Below the pieces are notes generated by a model, which saw only the letters and a list, made by a program, of their open reading frames with translations, did no database searches and was not told the origin of the DNA. The position numbers and the translations under genes are program-made. A DNA stretch of 64,000 bases from Fulvia fulva (taxonomy: Eukaryota; Ascomycota; Dothideomycetes; Mycosphaerellales; Mycosphaerellaceae). Of the stretch, positions 19,396 through 29,299 are shown piece by piece (within the stretch, counting starts at the first letter, position 1; the number at the start of each line of letters is the position of its first letter). The DNA is taken from positions 4,276,607 through 4,340,606 of the forward strand of contig NC_063019.1 of NCBI RefSeq assembly GCF_020509005.1. The letters are read 5' to 3'.

Positions 19396-22052
19396 ATGGC
19401 AATCCGCCGCTACACCGCCGAGCAGCTCTACATCCTGCGAGAATCACCCCTATGCCAACGACCAGACAACCTCCAGCCCATCGAGTCGTATTTAGAGTAT
19501 GTGTACGTGGAGATTGAGGGTGTGCGCGAGAAGCTAAGGATACACCACAGTGAGGGCTCGCCGCAAGCGACCCGCAAAGAAGACAATGCGCAGAAGCAGA
19601 GGTTGCCCAAGCTGCCTGCTGCTGCACTGGCGGCTGGACAGGGGAGTAGTCCTATGGGAGCATTCTCGACTGGGCGGCCAACTTTGCCTACAAGAGGCAG
19701 TGCGTTGAGAACGAATGGTGGTGAGTTGTGCTAAGAGGCTACGATGGAGTGGGCTGACTGAGTCGTGCAGAAGATGTCTCTCTTGGTCCGCCTAGAACTA
19801 TGTTCCCCAGCAGCAGGAACGTGCCGAAGCTGGCCGATGTGCAGGGCAAGGCGCACGACGATTCGACTCCTACGGACGAGAGCGAGAGTGCCCGAAGCCG
19901 CTTCTTTTCCGACCGTCAGCTTAACAGGCGCAGCATGAACGAGAAGGACGCCGGCGCTGAGAACAACAATGCTCGAGATTGGGCGAATGTCCGTGAACGA
20001 AGAGGCCAGCGCGACGGTGGCAGCAGAGAAGAGAAAGATGATGGAGAGCGACGGAATGGGTATGGAAACCGACAAGATCCTCGATGGGGCGGTCAACGAG
20101 ACGACAAGCAGAACGGCGAGCGACGAGGTGGCTGGCGTGAGCGAGAAGCGCGGCGTGATAGAGATCAGGATCGACATGAAAAGGAGCCAGAATGGATGGA
20201 CGAGCCGGTCGTCAAGCAAGAGAAAGAGCTTGGTCTGGGCATGGCGCGTACACAAGACGAGTTCCAGAAGTGGAAGGAAAGCATGAGCAAGAAGAGCAAG
20301 GGCGAGCCAGAGAGAGAGGAGAACGTTGAGGCGACACGGATACCTGAGCCAGCGCCAGAACCAAAGCCTGCTGTTGCGCCATTGAAGCTGGGAGCCATCG
20401 ACTCCAGTTTGTTTGGTAGTTGGGAGAATGCGAGCTCAACACCACAGAGCGCGACAACGCCATCGGCTGGCACAGGGAGTATCAGGGCAGCGAGAGCAAA
20501 GGGAGGAAAGACCAGTCGCTTCGCGTCAATGTTCAAGCCAGTCGAACCCGAGCCGGCTCCTGCGCCCCCACTACCACCACCGATGCCAGCGGATGAGTCC
20601 ACGAATGGAAACAGCAAGACGTCGGCAGAGGATCACGAAGGCTTCAATCGAGTGCTTGCCATGCTTGAGTCTGCCAAGATATCCCAGCCCACACCACCTG
20701 CGGCAGCAGCAGTCCCACCTCCACCGCCGGCGGCTGAGCAAATGCCAGCGTCCCCTCCACCTGTCATCAAGCCTGCTGGCGCGAACGGCACGATCAAGAA
20801 GAGTCGGTTCACGGACATGTTCTCGCAGAAGAGTCCCGAGAGACTGCAATCGCCTCAGCAGGGCGGTGTGCAGCTTGGAGACAGTTTGTTCGGAAGCGAT
20901 GGACCGCACCGACAACAGCAAGAGCAGGCAATACCACGAACGCAAGAACAGGCTTCGACCATGTCGCCAGCGCCGAATGGCATACCCTTCAATGCCCTGC
21001 GCGAGCAACAACCTCGTCCTTCTTCGAGTCGTAATCAGAAGGATATGTTCGATCCGCCGTCCCGAGGTGCGGCGTCACCAGACGTCAACATCCAGAATCT
21101 ACTGGCACAACGGCAGCGCCCACAGCTGCAGAGCAATGACAGCCAGAAGCTTCTGAACCTCCTTAAGAAGGACACATCTGGGTCAAGACCACAGTCGCAA
21201 CAGGCGCTGCCGATGCATGGTGGTATCGACCAATTGCAGCTTCAGCAGTGGCTCGCATCACAGCAACCCTCGCCTATGCCTCAAGAGCCACAAGCCCCGA
21301 AGCCAAGAGGACCACCGCAGCCGCCTGGGCACTTCGAGGAGCAGCTTATGCGGAACTATCAGCAAGAGCAGCCGCAGCAGATGTACGCGCAGGAGACTGT
21401 GCGTCGCAGTCAACAGCGTGCCCCACCGGGTTTCGGTGTGCATGATGAGCATGCCATCTTCTTGCAGCAGCAACAGCAGCAGCAGCAACTCCGTCGTCAG
21501 CAGCAGTTCTCTGAACCACCGCCGCCGGTGCCGCAACAGCAAATACCAGGTATATACCAGACACCCGCACGACGACATCGTCACATGATTTTTGAGTAAT
21601 CGCTAACTGTCTTCTGCGCATAGGTCCTGGCCGCAGGATGAGTGGACACCCGAACCTGCCACCAATGCAGATTCCACAACAGCAGTTCCCTCCTGACCTC
21701 CACCAATTGTCTTCTCCTACCGGTGCGCCGCCTCCTCCTGGATTTGGTTTCCCTCACAACGTCAACATCTTCCAAGGTGCGCAGCAACAACAACGTGGAC
21801 CTCCACCGCCTGGGTTTGCCGGGAATGCGCCTCCTGGGTTTTATGGAGCTCCACAAGGTATGTGACGCCCTGCACAACGCCCTCGCTTCACTGTTTCAAG
21901 CTTCCTCGGGGCTCCTTCACGCGCTTGGTCACATCAGCTAACAACTTTCAGTAGGTATGCCACCTGGTTTCCAGCAAGTCCGCTCGCCAATCGACGGCAT
22001 GCCGCCTAACATGCGCTTCAACCAGAACGGTATGGGTGGAAGGCCGATCTAG
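19396..22052 (+). CDS. eIF4E-binding (4E-T-like) protein, four exons
   Basis: Predicted exons are 19396-19720, 19771-21549, 21624-21857 and 21955-22052 (2436 nt, 811 residues). The extreme N-terminus carries the canonical eIF4E-binding motif YXXXXL-phi (YTAEQLY, residues 6-12) followed by LRESPL, as in 4E-T/EAP1-type proteins that repress translation of capped mRNA and target it to decay bodies. The body is charged and disordered (RS/RE/RD-rich at ~150-250). It contains short hydrophobic blocks (SSLFGSWENAS, FNRVLAMLESAKI, KSRFTDMF, VNIQNLLAQ) and ends in Gln- and Pro/Gly-rich low complexity with many PPGF repeats. Introns are 50, 74 and 97 nt, all phase 1, with GTGAGT, GTATAT and GTATGT donors. 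The last acceptor is ambiguous by three bases (21951 or 21954). The start was chosen because it places the eIF4E motif at residue 6. Confidence 0.85.
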
Positions 22053-22124
22053 GAGAGGGTTGTTGACGTAGATCGGCGGAAATTGCGTGGCCATGAGAAA
22101 GCGTTTCGAGTTCTTCAAGGGCTT

Positions 22125-22361
22125 ATGACGATTCGCACGCCGCGCCCCGAAAAACACTACGGCCGTGCGAGGAAATTTTGGCTGCTGTACAGCCAGTCGC
22201 TTGAGGTGCCCGAAGAGATCATCGAGGGTATCTCGGAGTTGGGCCTGGACGTGTCGCCCGATTGGATTTCACCCGGCTGTGTTTCTCCCGCGACGTGCAA
22301 AGCTGTGCAGCAGATCGTGGACGACGTCCGCTCGGAGGAGTTCAACATCTTTGTGCTTTGA
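22125..22361 (+). CDS. Small open frame directly after, and in frame with, the 4E-binding gene
   Basis: After the TAG at 22050-22052 the same frame stays open for about 100 codons to a TGA at 22359-22361. The first ATG in it (22125) would give 78 residues (MTIRTPRPEK ... FNIFVL). The composition looks protein-like (FWLLYSQSLEVPEEIIEGI), but I recognise no family and the antisense frame is also open. It could be 3' untranslated sequence, a C-terminal extension by stop readthrough or an alternative exon, or a separate small gene. Confidence 0.3.
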   Translation: MTIRTPRPEKHYGRARKFWLLYSQSLEVPEEIIEGISELGLDVSPDWISPGCVSPATCKAVQQIVDDVRSEEFNIFVL

Positions 22362-22740
22362 TGGCTAGATGTTGGCGTGGGTCGAAGATGGGTGGCTTAG
22401 AGAGGCTGAGGGTGCTAGGAGCGCAGGTGTGAGAGCATGGACAGAGTCTGGATATATTGGATCGGGCTGTCGACATGTCGACGGCCTGGAGGTGGATGGT
22501 GTCGAGACCGGTCACTCGAGAAACACTGCGGTGGAAATGTAGCCGTGGAGTGTAGCATCGGTATTCAATAGGCATTCGACATCGAGACGCGGTATCGCGA
22601 AGCCGTCTTTGGTGTATCTGTTTTGCACGTTTAGACGGCTCTATATATACGCCTCGACGGACTGCGAGAGCGTTACGGCTAATCGAATAGCGCAATAGTA
22701 ATAAGCCCGTCGTACCTTACCGTCCGGCGTCGCGACTCTT
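22362..22740. other. Right edge of the gene island
   Basis: No gene is seen. CA and TG decline from about 22600, so RIP seems to have leaked into, or begins within, this segment. A TATATATA run lies near 22651. Confidence 0.5.
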
Positions 22741-23615
22741 CGACAAACTACCTTCTCTTTCACGACCTTACTCTCTTCGATTTTACGGCCTCGCTTTACC
22801 CGACGACGTAATGTCTCGTCTTCGACGAGATACTCTTACCTCTTCTATATATACCTCTCTTAGACTATTATACTCTTTCTTTAGTAGTCTTCGCTCTTAA
22901 ATCTACCTTTATTTTCTAGGTTAAGTAGAATAGATAAACTACATTTAAAAAAGTAATACTATAAATATATTTATAGTTAGACTTAGGAAGTTACTTTATA
23001 TACTAGAAGTATCTACTATTAGAGTAAGAGTCTAGTAGGTAATATAAAAGTAAAGAGACGAGAATATAGAACGAAGTATAACTATAAGAGTATAATTAGT
23101 TTACTATATAGAATAAAAGATAAGTAAGAGAAGAGAGAGATTATCACCGCGGTACTTAGGGTAGTCTATTATCCAAAGTGAGCCTAGATAAGGCTCCGCT
23201 AGTATAAAGCTTACAAGCTTTACGACCTCGTCTTTTATATATTTAGGTAAGTCGGTAGCGCGGGTCTAAGCGGGCCGCTTACGTAGCCGTAATAGAGATA
23301 GAGAGCTCTAGCTATTTAAAGAGCGTACTTTAGAGTATAAAGCTCTAGATCACTAGCGCTAGAAGAGATTAATTAATTATTCTATTAACGTACTGTTTTA
23401 GTCCTAGACTATATAATATAAGTCTTATAATAAGACTAAAAGTCGAGACGAGAGGAAAAGTCCTCCGGCTAGTAAAACCTCTTAAAAGTAAAGAAAGAGT
23501 TCGTTCTTTATAATATATATAACGTACTTTACTACCGAGCGGGCTATACTACCGAGCGGGCTACTTTTACTAAGAACTGTACTACTTCTATAGATATAGC
23601 TATATAACTAGATCT
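22741..23615. repeat. RIP-mutated repeat, family not identified
   Basis: Strong CA/TG depletion and stops in every frame. A short tandem duplication (ACTACCGAGCGGGCTA twice) occurs near 23528-23561. No protein trace was found. Confidence 0.6.
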
Positions 23616-23832
23616 AGCTCAACTGGTGGACTATCGATGTCTACGCTAAAACACGACACATTCGAAAGCTCTTATTAAGGCTATTCTTACGATATATAAA
23701 GCAGGCCACTACCCCTAGGACTAAGGGAGTTCTACCTTATTTAATCTAGACAGCTTAAAGCTCTCTTCACCCTATTTCTTCAGCTCTAAACGCCGCGGAG
23801 GTGCCTAGCTACATTAGGCAACTCCTAGGCAA
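23616..23832 (-). repeat. Inverted repeat, right arm (partner 1-218)
   Basis: Near-exact reverse complement of the first 218 bases of the window, with mostly RIP-type differences. It ends where the RIPed LINE B begins, so LINE B may have inserted at or next to its end. Confidence 0.75.
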
Positions 23833-26800
23833 TAGTAGCCTAGGCTACGGTACTAACGGCGCCTACGGCCCTATAGGCGAAGCCCCCCTAAGACAACTAG
23901 TAGCAACTTATAGAGGACGCAAAAAGTATAGAAACTAACGATCAGCTCCCTTACCGGTCTCTATAGGTAATGATTACTTAGCTACGTACAACGCCTATAC
24001 TATCGTATTACCGAGGGCAATAAGAAATAAGGACGACGTCCTAGGCGATTAGTAAGGCCACTCGGAATCAACACCCCTATAGCTAGGTATTAGTCGCGGT
24101 ATCGATACTAGGCCCCCGCCTAACGTACGATATAGTTACGATTCGTATTGTAGTAAAGGAAGACTAGGCCGAAGTTACGAAGCTATCGAATAAGGAGCTC
24201 GCCTAACGAATTAACTAACTAGGGGTGGTCGTAGTGAACTAACAGTCTAACGGTACTCTATAGATCTATACTAGCTCTACTACTACTAGGAGGTACCTAG
24301 AGGCATAGCTATAGTAGGCATCTAAGGTTACGGTATTAGCGAAGGTCTTAACGAAACAATTCACGATCCTAGTCCACGACATGCCTAAGGAGTTTGACCT
24401 AACTAACTAGGGTCACCTACGCGCTCTCTAAGAGGACAACCCGGTCACTCTTAACTCTCTAATCCAGAAGGCGACTTGGCTCTATAGGAAATGGCTAGAA
24501 GGCAAGAAGGCCTCGGCGCTAATAGTATAGCTACAAGACGCGAAAGCGGCGGATCTAGCGATAGAACAAGGCCTAGTTTAGTAATATAGCCTTAAGATAG
24601 TAGAAAAGTACTCCTTATCCTTTCGTGTCCTCTAATACTTCAAATACTAACAGTATAGACACTAAACCTATACGTATATAAACAAGTAGGCCTGCTCGAA
24701 CTATATAGGAGACTATATATCTAGGGACTATATATCGACTACGAGACGGTACGCGAACTGTCCGGGGTCCTACCTATCGTATAGTACGGAATGCCTATAG
24801 CGGAAACTAGCGAAAAACAAGGTAATCACAAATAGAACCGTCGCCCTAAGATTCTACGGCGACCGTAAGGCTAGCCTATACCGGAACTAACTAGCGGCGG
24901 TCGGGTATAAGTACCCTAGGGCCGAGAACGATATAAAGGATGCGCAACCTAGGGCGTACGGGAGGCCACGTGCTCTACTAGCTACGGCGAGGGAATCTAA
25001 CTAGGCCCGGCTCCCCTTTAGTATATAGCCGATAGGCGTAGACTAGGACGTATAGGGCAGTAGGACATAGGACGATATAGAGGAAATAATTGTCGATACC
25101 GATAACTAGCCTCGATACGCTTAGCATCATCTAGTATAACGTTAACTATAGCAAGGATATAGTCTAGAACCATTTCCTATACGAGGCGGACCCGCGCGTC
25201 TACTACGTCCTTATAATCTAGGAGCTATAGATTAACCCGTACTATAAGAGACTAACGACCTATAAGTTACTAGGCTATACGACATGCCTACGAGGCGACG
25301 GCAGACCCCGTACGTGCTTCTATATTAGTAAGGACATACTAGAATCCGACTAGGAGGTAGTATACTACGTAGACGAAGAAGGCGGGGGCGATATTACCTC
25401 CCTCTACGTAGGTAGTACCTAGATACACAACCTATATATATAACCGCTAGCCTCGAGGTCTAGCCGCGACCTAGGGGTCTATAGACACCTAGATAGTGCG
25501 CTTAAGAGACAACGGTACTATATCGTAGTAGGAGACTTTAATATATACTACCCTTATTAGGAAAGCCTAATATAGCCGCACCCTATAGCCGACGAAGTAC
25601 TCGACTTAATAGCGAGCAACGTAATTGCCCTTAATACCCCGAAGGACCTAGGTACCTAGAAGAGAGGGGGACTCTAAGGCACGATCGACCTCTCCTAGAT
25701 CTTAGATAGCTACTACTACACGGTAACCTACTATAGGATCGAACATAAACTCGAGGCGTCGTTAGACTATATACTAGTCAGGACCTCTATTACGATATAG
25801 ATATAACGTATACTAGCGAGAACCCCTAAGCTAAACTAGGGAAAGGCCTACTAGGCCAACATCTAGGTATACCTCGATGACTCTAAGAGGCTAGTCTAGA
25901 TCGCGTAGTAGCAATATAATAGTAAAGACGAGATAGACGAAGTAGTCTAGGGTTTGATAGACGAAATAAGAAAAGCGACCTTACTTTACGTTCCGCTTAC
26001 CTAACTAACGATATAGTCTAAACTATACTAGACGCCGGAGTGCACTACGGTAGTACGAGAAGTAAGGAGAGCCCGCTAGGTGTAGACGAGCAGCTATAGC
26101 GAGGAGGCCTAGAACGTATATAGGGAGGTATACTAATAGAAGAAAGCTATAATACGAAGGGAGAAAGCAGTCGGCTAGAGGGCTATAGTAGAAGAAATCG
26201 CCGGCAAGCTAGAGAGGATATAGAAGCTAGCGAAATGGGCCCGATAGGACCCTATATAGGGCCCCTCCTTCTCTATCCTAGCGCTATAATCGCCTAGTAG
26301 CCCGGTTAGCGACCCCAAGGCCAAGGCGCGTCTACTAGCTAGCAAGTTCTTCCCGCCCCTAGTCGAGGCTAATCTAAGCGACATAAATAGCACTAGTCCC
26401 CTAGCCCCTAGTATCGCGGTCTAATAGGAGGTGTCCGAGGGAGAAGTTGCCGCTATACTAAGGAAGTTACCGGCGAAGAAAGCCCCGGGGCCGGATAGGA
26501 TCCTAAACGAGCAACTAAAGAAGTGTAGAGATCAACTAGCCCTAGTAGTTATAGCGATCTTTAACGCCTGCCTATAGATCGGATACTACCTAATAGCTTT
26601 TAAACAATTGACGATAGTGGTCCTACGTAAGCCGTAGAAGGAAGACTATACGTAGGTAAAGTCGTACCGCCTAATTACGCTCCTTAATACTCTTAGGAAG
26701 GCGCTTAAGAAGCTAGTTATAACGAGACTCTCCGAGGCGGTAGAGGAACACTCCCTACTCCCGGACACCTAGATAGGTACGCGCCTATAGCGATCAACGC

Positions 26801-28048
26801 TATCCGCGATAGAACTTATTACCTCTTAGGTAAAGGCTATCTAGTATAAGAATAGGGACAAGGTGGCTTCCTTACTTAGCCTAGACATATCGGGAGCCTT
26901 CGACTACGTGTTATACCCGCGGCTACTCTATATCCTAAGGTCGAAAGGACTCCCTAAGTAGCTTATTAACTTCGTACGGTCCTACCTCTAAAACCGTAGT
27001 ACGTCGATCCTAGTCGGCTAGTATAGAAGCCTATTTTAAGCAGTCTATACTAGAATCCCGTAAGGCTTAACGCTAGTACCTATTCTATTCCTCTTCTTTA
27101 TAGCGACGCTACTCCTAGCCCTAGAATCCTAGAACACCGCTACGAGCGGCTTCGTAGACGACATAAACATCCTAGCGTAGTCTTCCTCGACTAAGGAGAA
27201 CTATAGGCTACTAGAAGAGAAGCACAAGATCTACGAGGACTGGGCTAGGAGGTACGGGGCTCGGTTTGCCCTAGAAAAGTACAATCTGATACACTTTACG
27301 CGCCGGCCACGGTTCTATAATATATAAGCTTCTATCTAGATATAGGGGCACACGACTAACCCGGTAAATTAGCTTAGGATCCTCGGACTATAGGTAGACC
27401 CGGCGCTACGGTAGAGGAAGCACGTATAGGCAATATTACGGAAAGCTAAACAGAATATAGCATTATACTAGAGGCTTACTACGTCTATATAGGGGGCGGA
27501 CTTCCGGTAGTTACGACTTCTATATACGGCTATTATACGGCTAGTCCTTACCTATAGTAGCCAAGTGTAGTCCTTAGGTAAGAGGGCCTGCCTATCGAAG
27601 GGACTCGTCGCGCCGCTAGCGAAGATCTAAAACTAATGCCTAAGGAAGGTTACCGGGGTATATATATCGATACTAACGAGGATGCTTAAGTACGAGACCG
27701 CTATACCGCCGATCGACCTATATATCTAGGGACTACGGACCTCCTACTTAGGCAAGTCGGTATAGTACCTAGTATAGAAGGTCATCCCTAGTATAGTCGT
27801 AAGGGCCCGCGAATTAGTACTAGCGTATAAGGGCATTCGACCCGGAAACGAGCCGAACTACCGGGCAAGTAACGAATAGCTAGTAATATAATAGGAAGGT
27901 AAGAAATCGTTTATAGAGTAACTATAGAAAGAGAGGTGGAACAACTAGGTTGTAGGGCATAGTGGACGCCCTTAGCTAGCGGGACAACCTAAGGAATAGT
28001 TAGCTATAAAATCCGCGGTTAAGTACCCCCCGAAGCTTATCTACTACC
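23833..28048 (+). mobile_element. LINE B, RIP-dead Tad1-type retrotransposon, 5' part
   Basis: Reading through RIP stops on the plus strand reveals both LINE proteins. An ORF1 with remnants of a Cys/His zinc-knuckle region lies near 24600-24800. ORF2 begins near 25130 with an endonuclease (recognisable QYNVN, VGDFNIYYP near 25525, GTIDLS near 25680). The reverse transcriptase follows, with SLLSLDISGAFDYV near 26870 and FVDDINILAQ near 27150 (the catalytic DD is preserved by chance). The order and motifs match the intact LINE at 46585-51701, but the sequence is a more distant copy. The Copia element interrupts ORF2 at 28048. The 3' part resumes at 34829. Confidence 0.85.
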
Positions 28049-28255
28049 TATCACGTTAGAAGTGTGGGAAGTTATTGTACGGGCTCATATAGGGTGTTTC
28101 AAAAGCAGGTTGTGTATTGCATGTGTCTATCTAGAATGGACAAGTGTTGCTCTTGAAGAGGCTGCAGGTGACTAATCAGTCACCTGATTCTTAGCGTACG
28201 TGGCCTCAAGTTTTGATGATGGGATGTTGCCCATGTGCACGCTCGGATCGCGACA
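28049..28255 (-). repeat. Copia 3' LTR
   Basis: 207 bp, starting TGTCGC and ending GTGATA on the minus strand (TG...TA rather than TG...CA). The target duplications on both sides fix the ends. It contains a perfect 9-bp inverted repeat at 28165-28186. Confidence 0.95.
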
Positions 28256-29299
28256 CACCCCCTCAGCTCGTGCGCTGGAGTGAATGAGCTGATTCCCATG
28301 TGATCGCGTGCACCCTGTCATAACTACCCCCCCTATCTATGGCAGTGACGTCAGGCCCTCGGTGTTGCTGCTGCTGCAGTGAGGGTAAGTCAGCTGTTTC
28401 AAGTGAAGTGAGGTGAGCTTTGTACCCCTTCCCTCATTCCTCACTTTCACTGCTGCCATTGTTACCTATATAATAAAGCATAGAATGTGTGACTGTTGCC
28501 GGTGAGATGGCTCAGGTGATGGTCCCGTTGCACGGACTTTCACTTGAGTGTGCAATCATCTCACCCACCGGCAAACATCAGAGGTCCTGAGTTCAATCCA
28601 GGGGTAGCCTTAGTCCTATCGTATGCTTAAACATATATTGTCGTCCGCTCAACTTATTGAATTGTCCGATAATTGCTCTGTGCCAAGTTATTTCGCTCCG
28701 GCGAATGGTGAGAGAGCTCGCTCTGCCCCTGGGGAGTATGAGATACTAGTCAGTGGCGCAATGCACTGGGCTGTCTACGACAGAGCTTGCACCATGTGAG
28801 GTGTAATGGGGCTCCAATGGGTAACACCGGAGCAACGGTATCGGAAAGTTGAAAAGGCACCTTCGGGGTGCCTTGCTTTCTGCACTTTTAAAGGTCCATC
28901 ACCTCAGGGTGGTGACACCTTTTTGTTTTGGGCAAGTGTGTGCTATGTGTGAGGTGCGAAAGCAGCGGATGATGTGGTGACAAGGTGGTAGTGTTGTAGC
29001 TAGCAGCAAGTTGGAGGCGTTTCTCGCTTTCTGATTGGACGCGCTGCTGCTGGTGACAGGGGTGTTTCTCGCCCTTGCGCTGTTAGCCAATGGGAGTCCG
29101 AGAAACACCTGTTGATGATGGTGCCAGGGCCGCACCGGTGAATGGTGGATGCTTTGCCCTGGCTTCGTTGTCGTCTACAGCATTGGTGGCTGCTGGTGGC
29201 CGTGTTTTGCGCCTGCTGGCGCTTCTAGAGAGGTGTCCGTAAAGATGAAGCCGTTCGGTGTTCGTTTCGAGATGAGGTGAGGCCGCTGCTGCGGGCTTC
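28256..29299. other. Copia 3' non-coding region with a tRNA-like/SINE-like module
   Basis: About 1 kb lies between the Copia stop codon and its 3' LTR, unusually long for such elements. On the plus strand an RNA polymerase III A-box-like motif (TGGCTCAGGTGATGG, 28508-28522) and a B-box-like motif (GAGTTCAATCC, 28589-28599) sit inside a foldable sequence, followed downstream by a TTTTT tract at 28920-28924. Several hairpins are visible, for example GGCACC-TTCG-GGGTGCC near 28856. This suggests a tRNA-derived SINE carried inside the Copia element, in the opposite orientation. A G-rich purine run next to the LTR is the likely polypurine tract. Confidence 0.5.

Noticed and set aside
26175..26393. 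Short open frame in RIPed LINE B
   Set aside because: Chance frame antisense to the LINE ORF2 remnant.
28499..28610. A functional tRNA gene
   Set aside because: A- and B-box-like motifs are present, but the spacing is too long (~70 nt) and no cloverleaf with a proper anticodon arm can be drawn; a SINE-like relic fits better.
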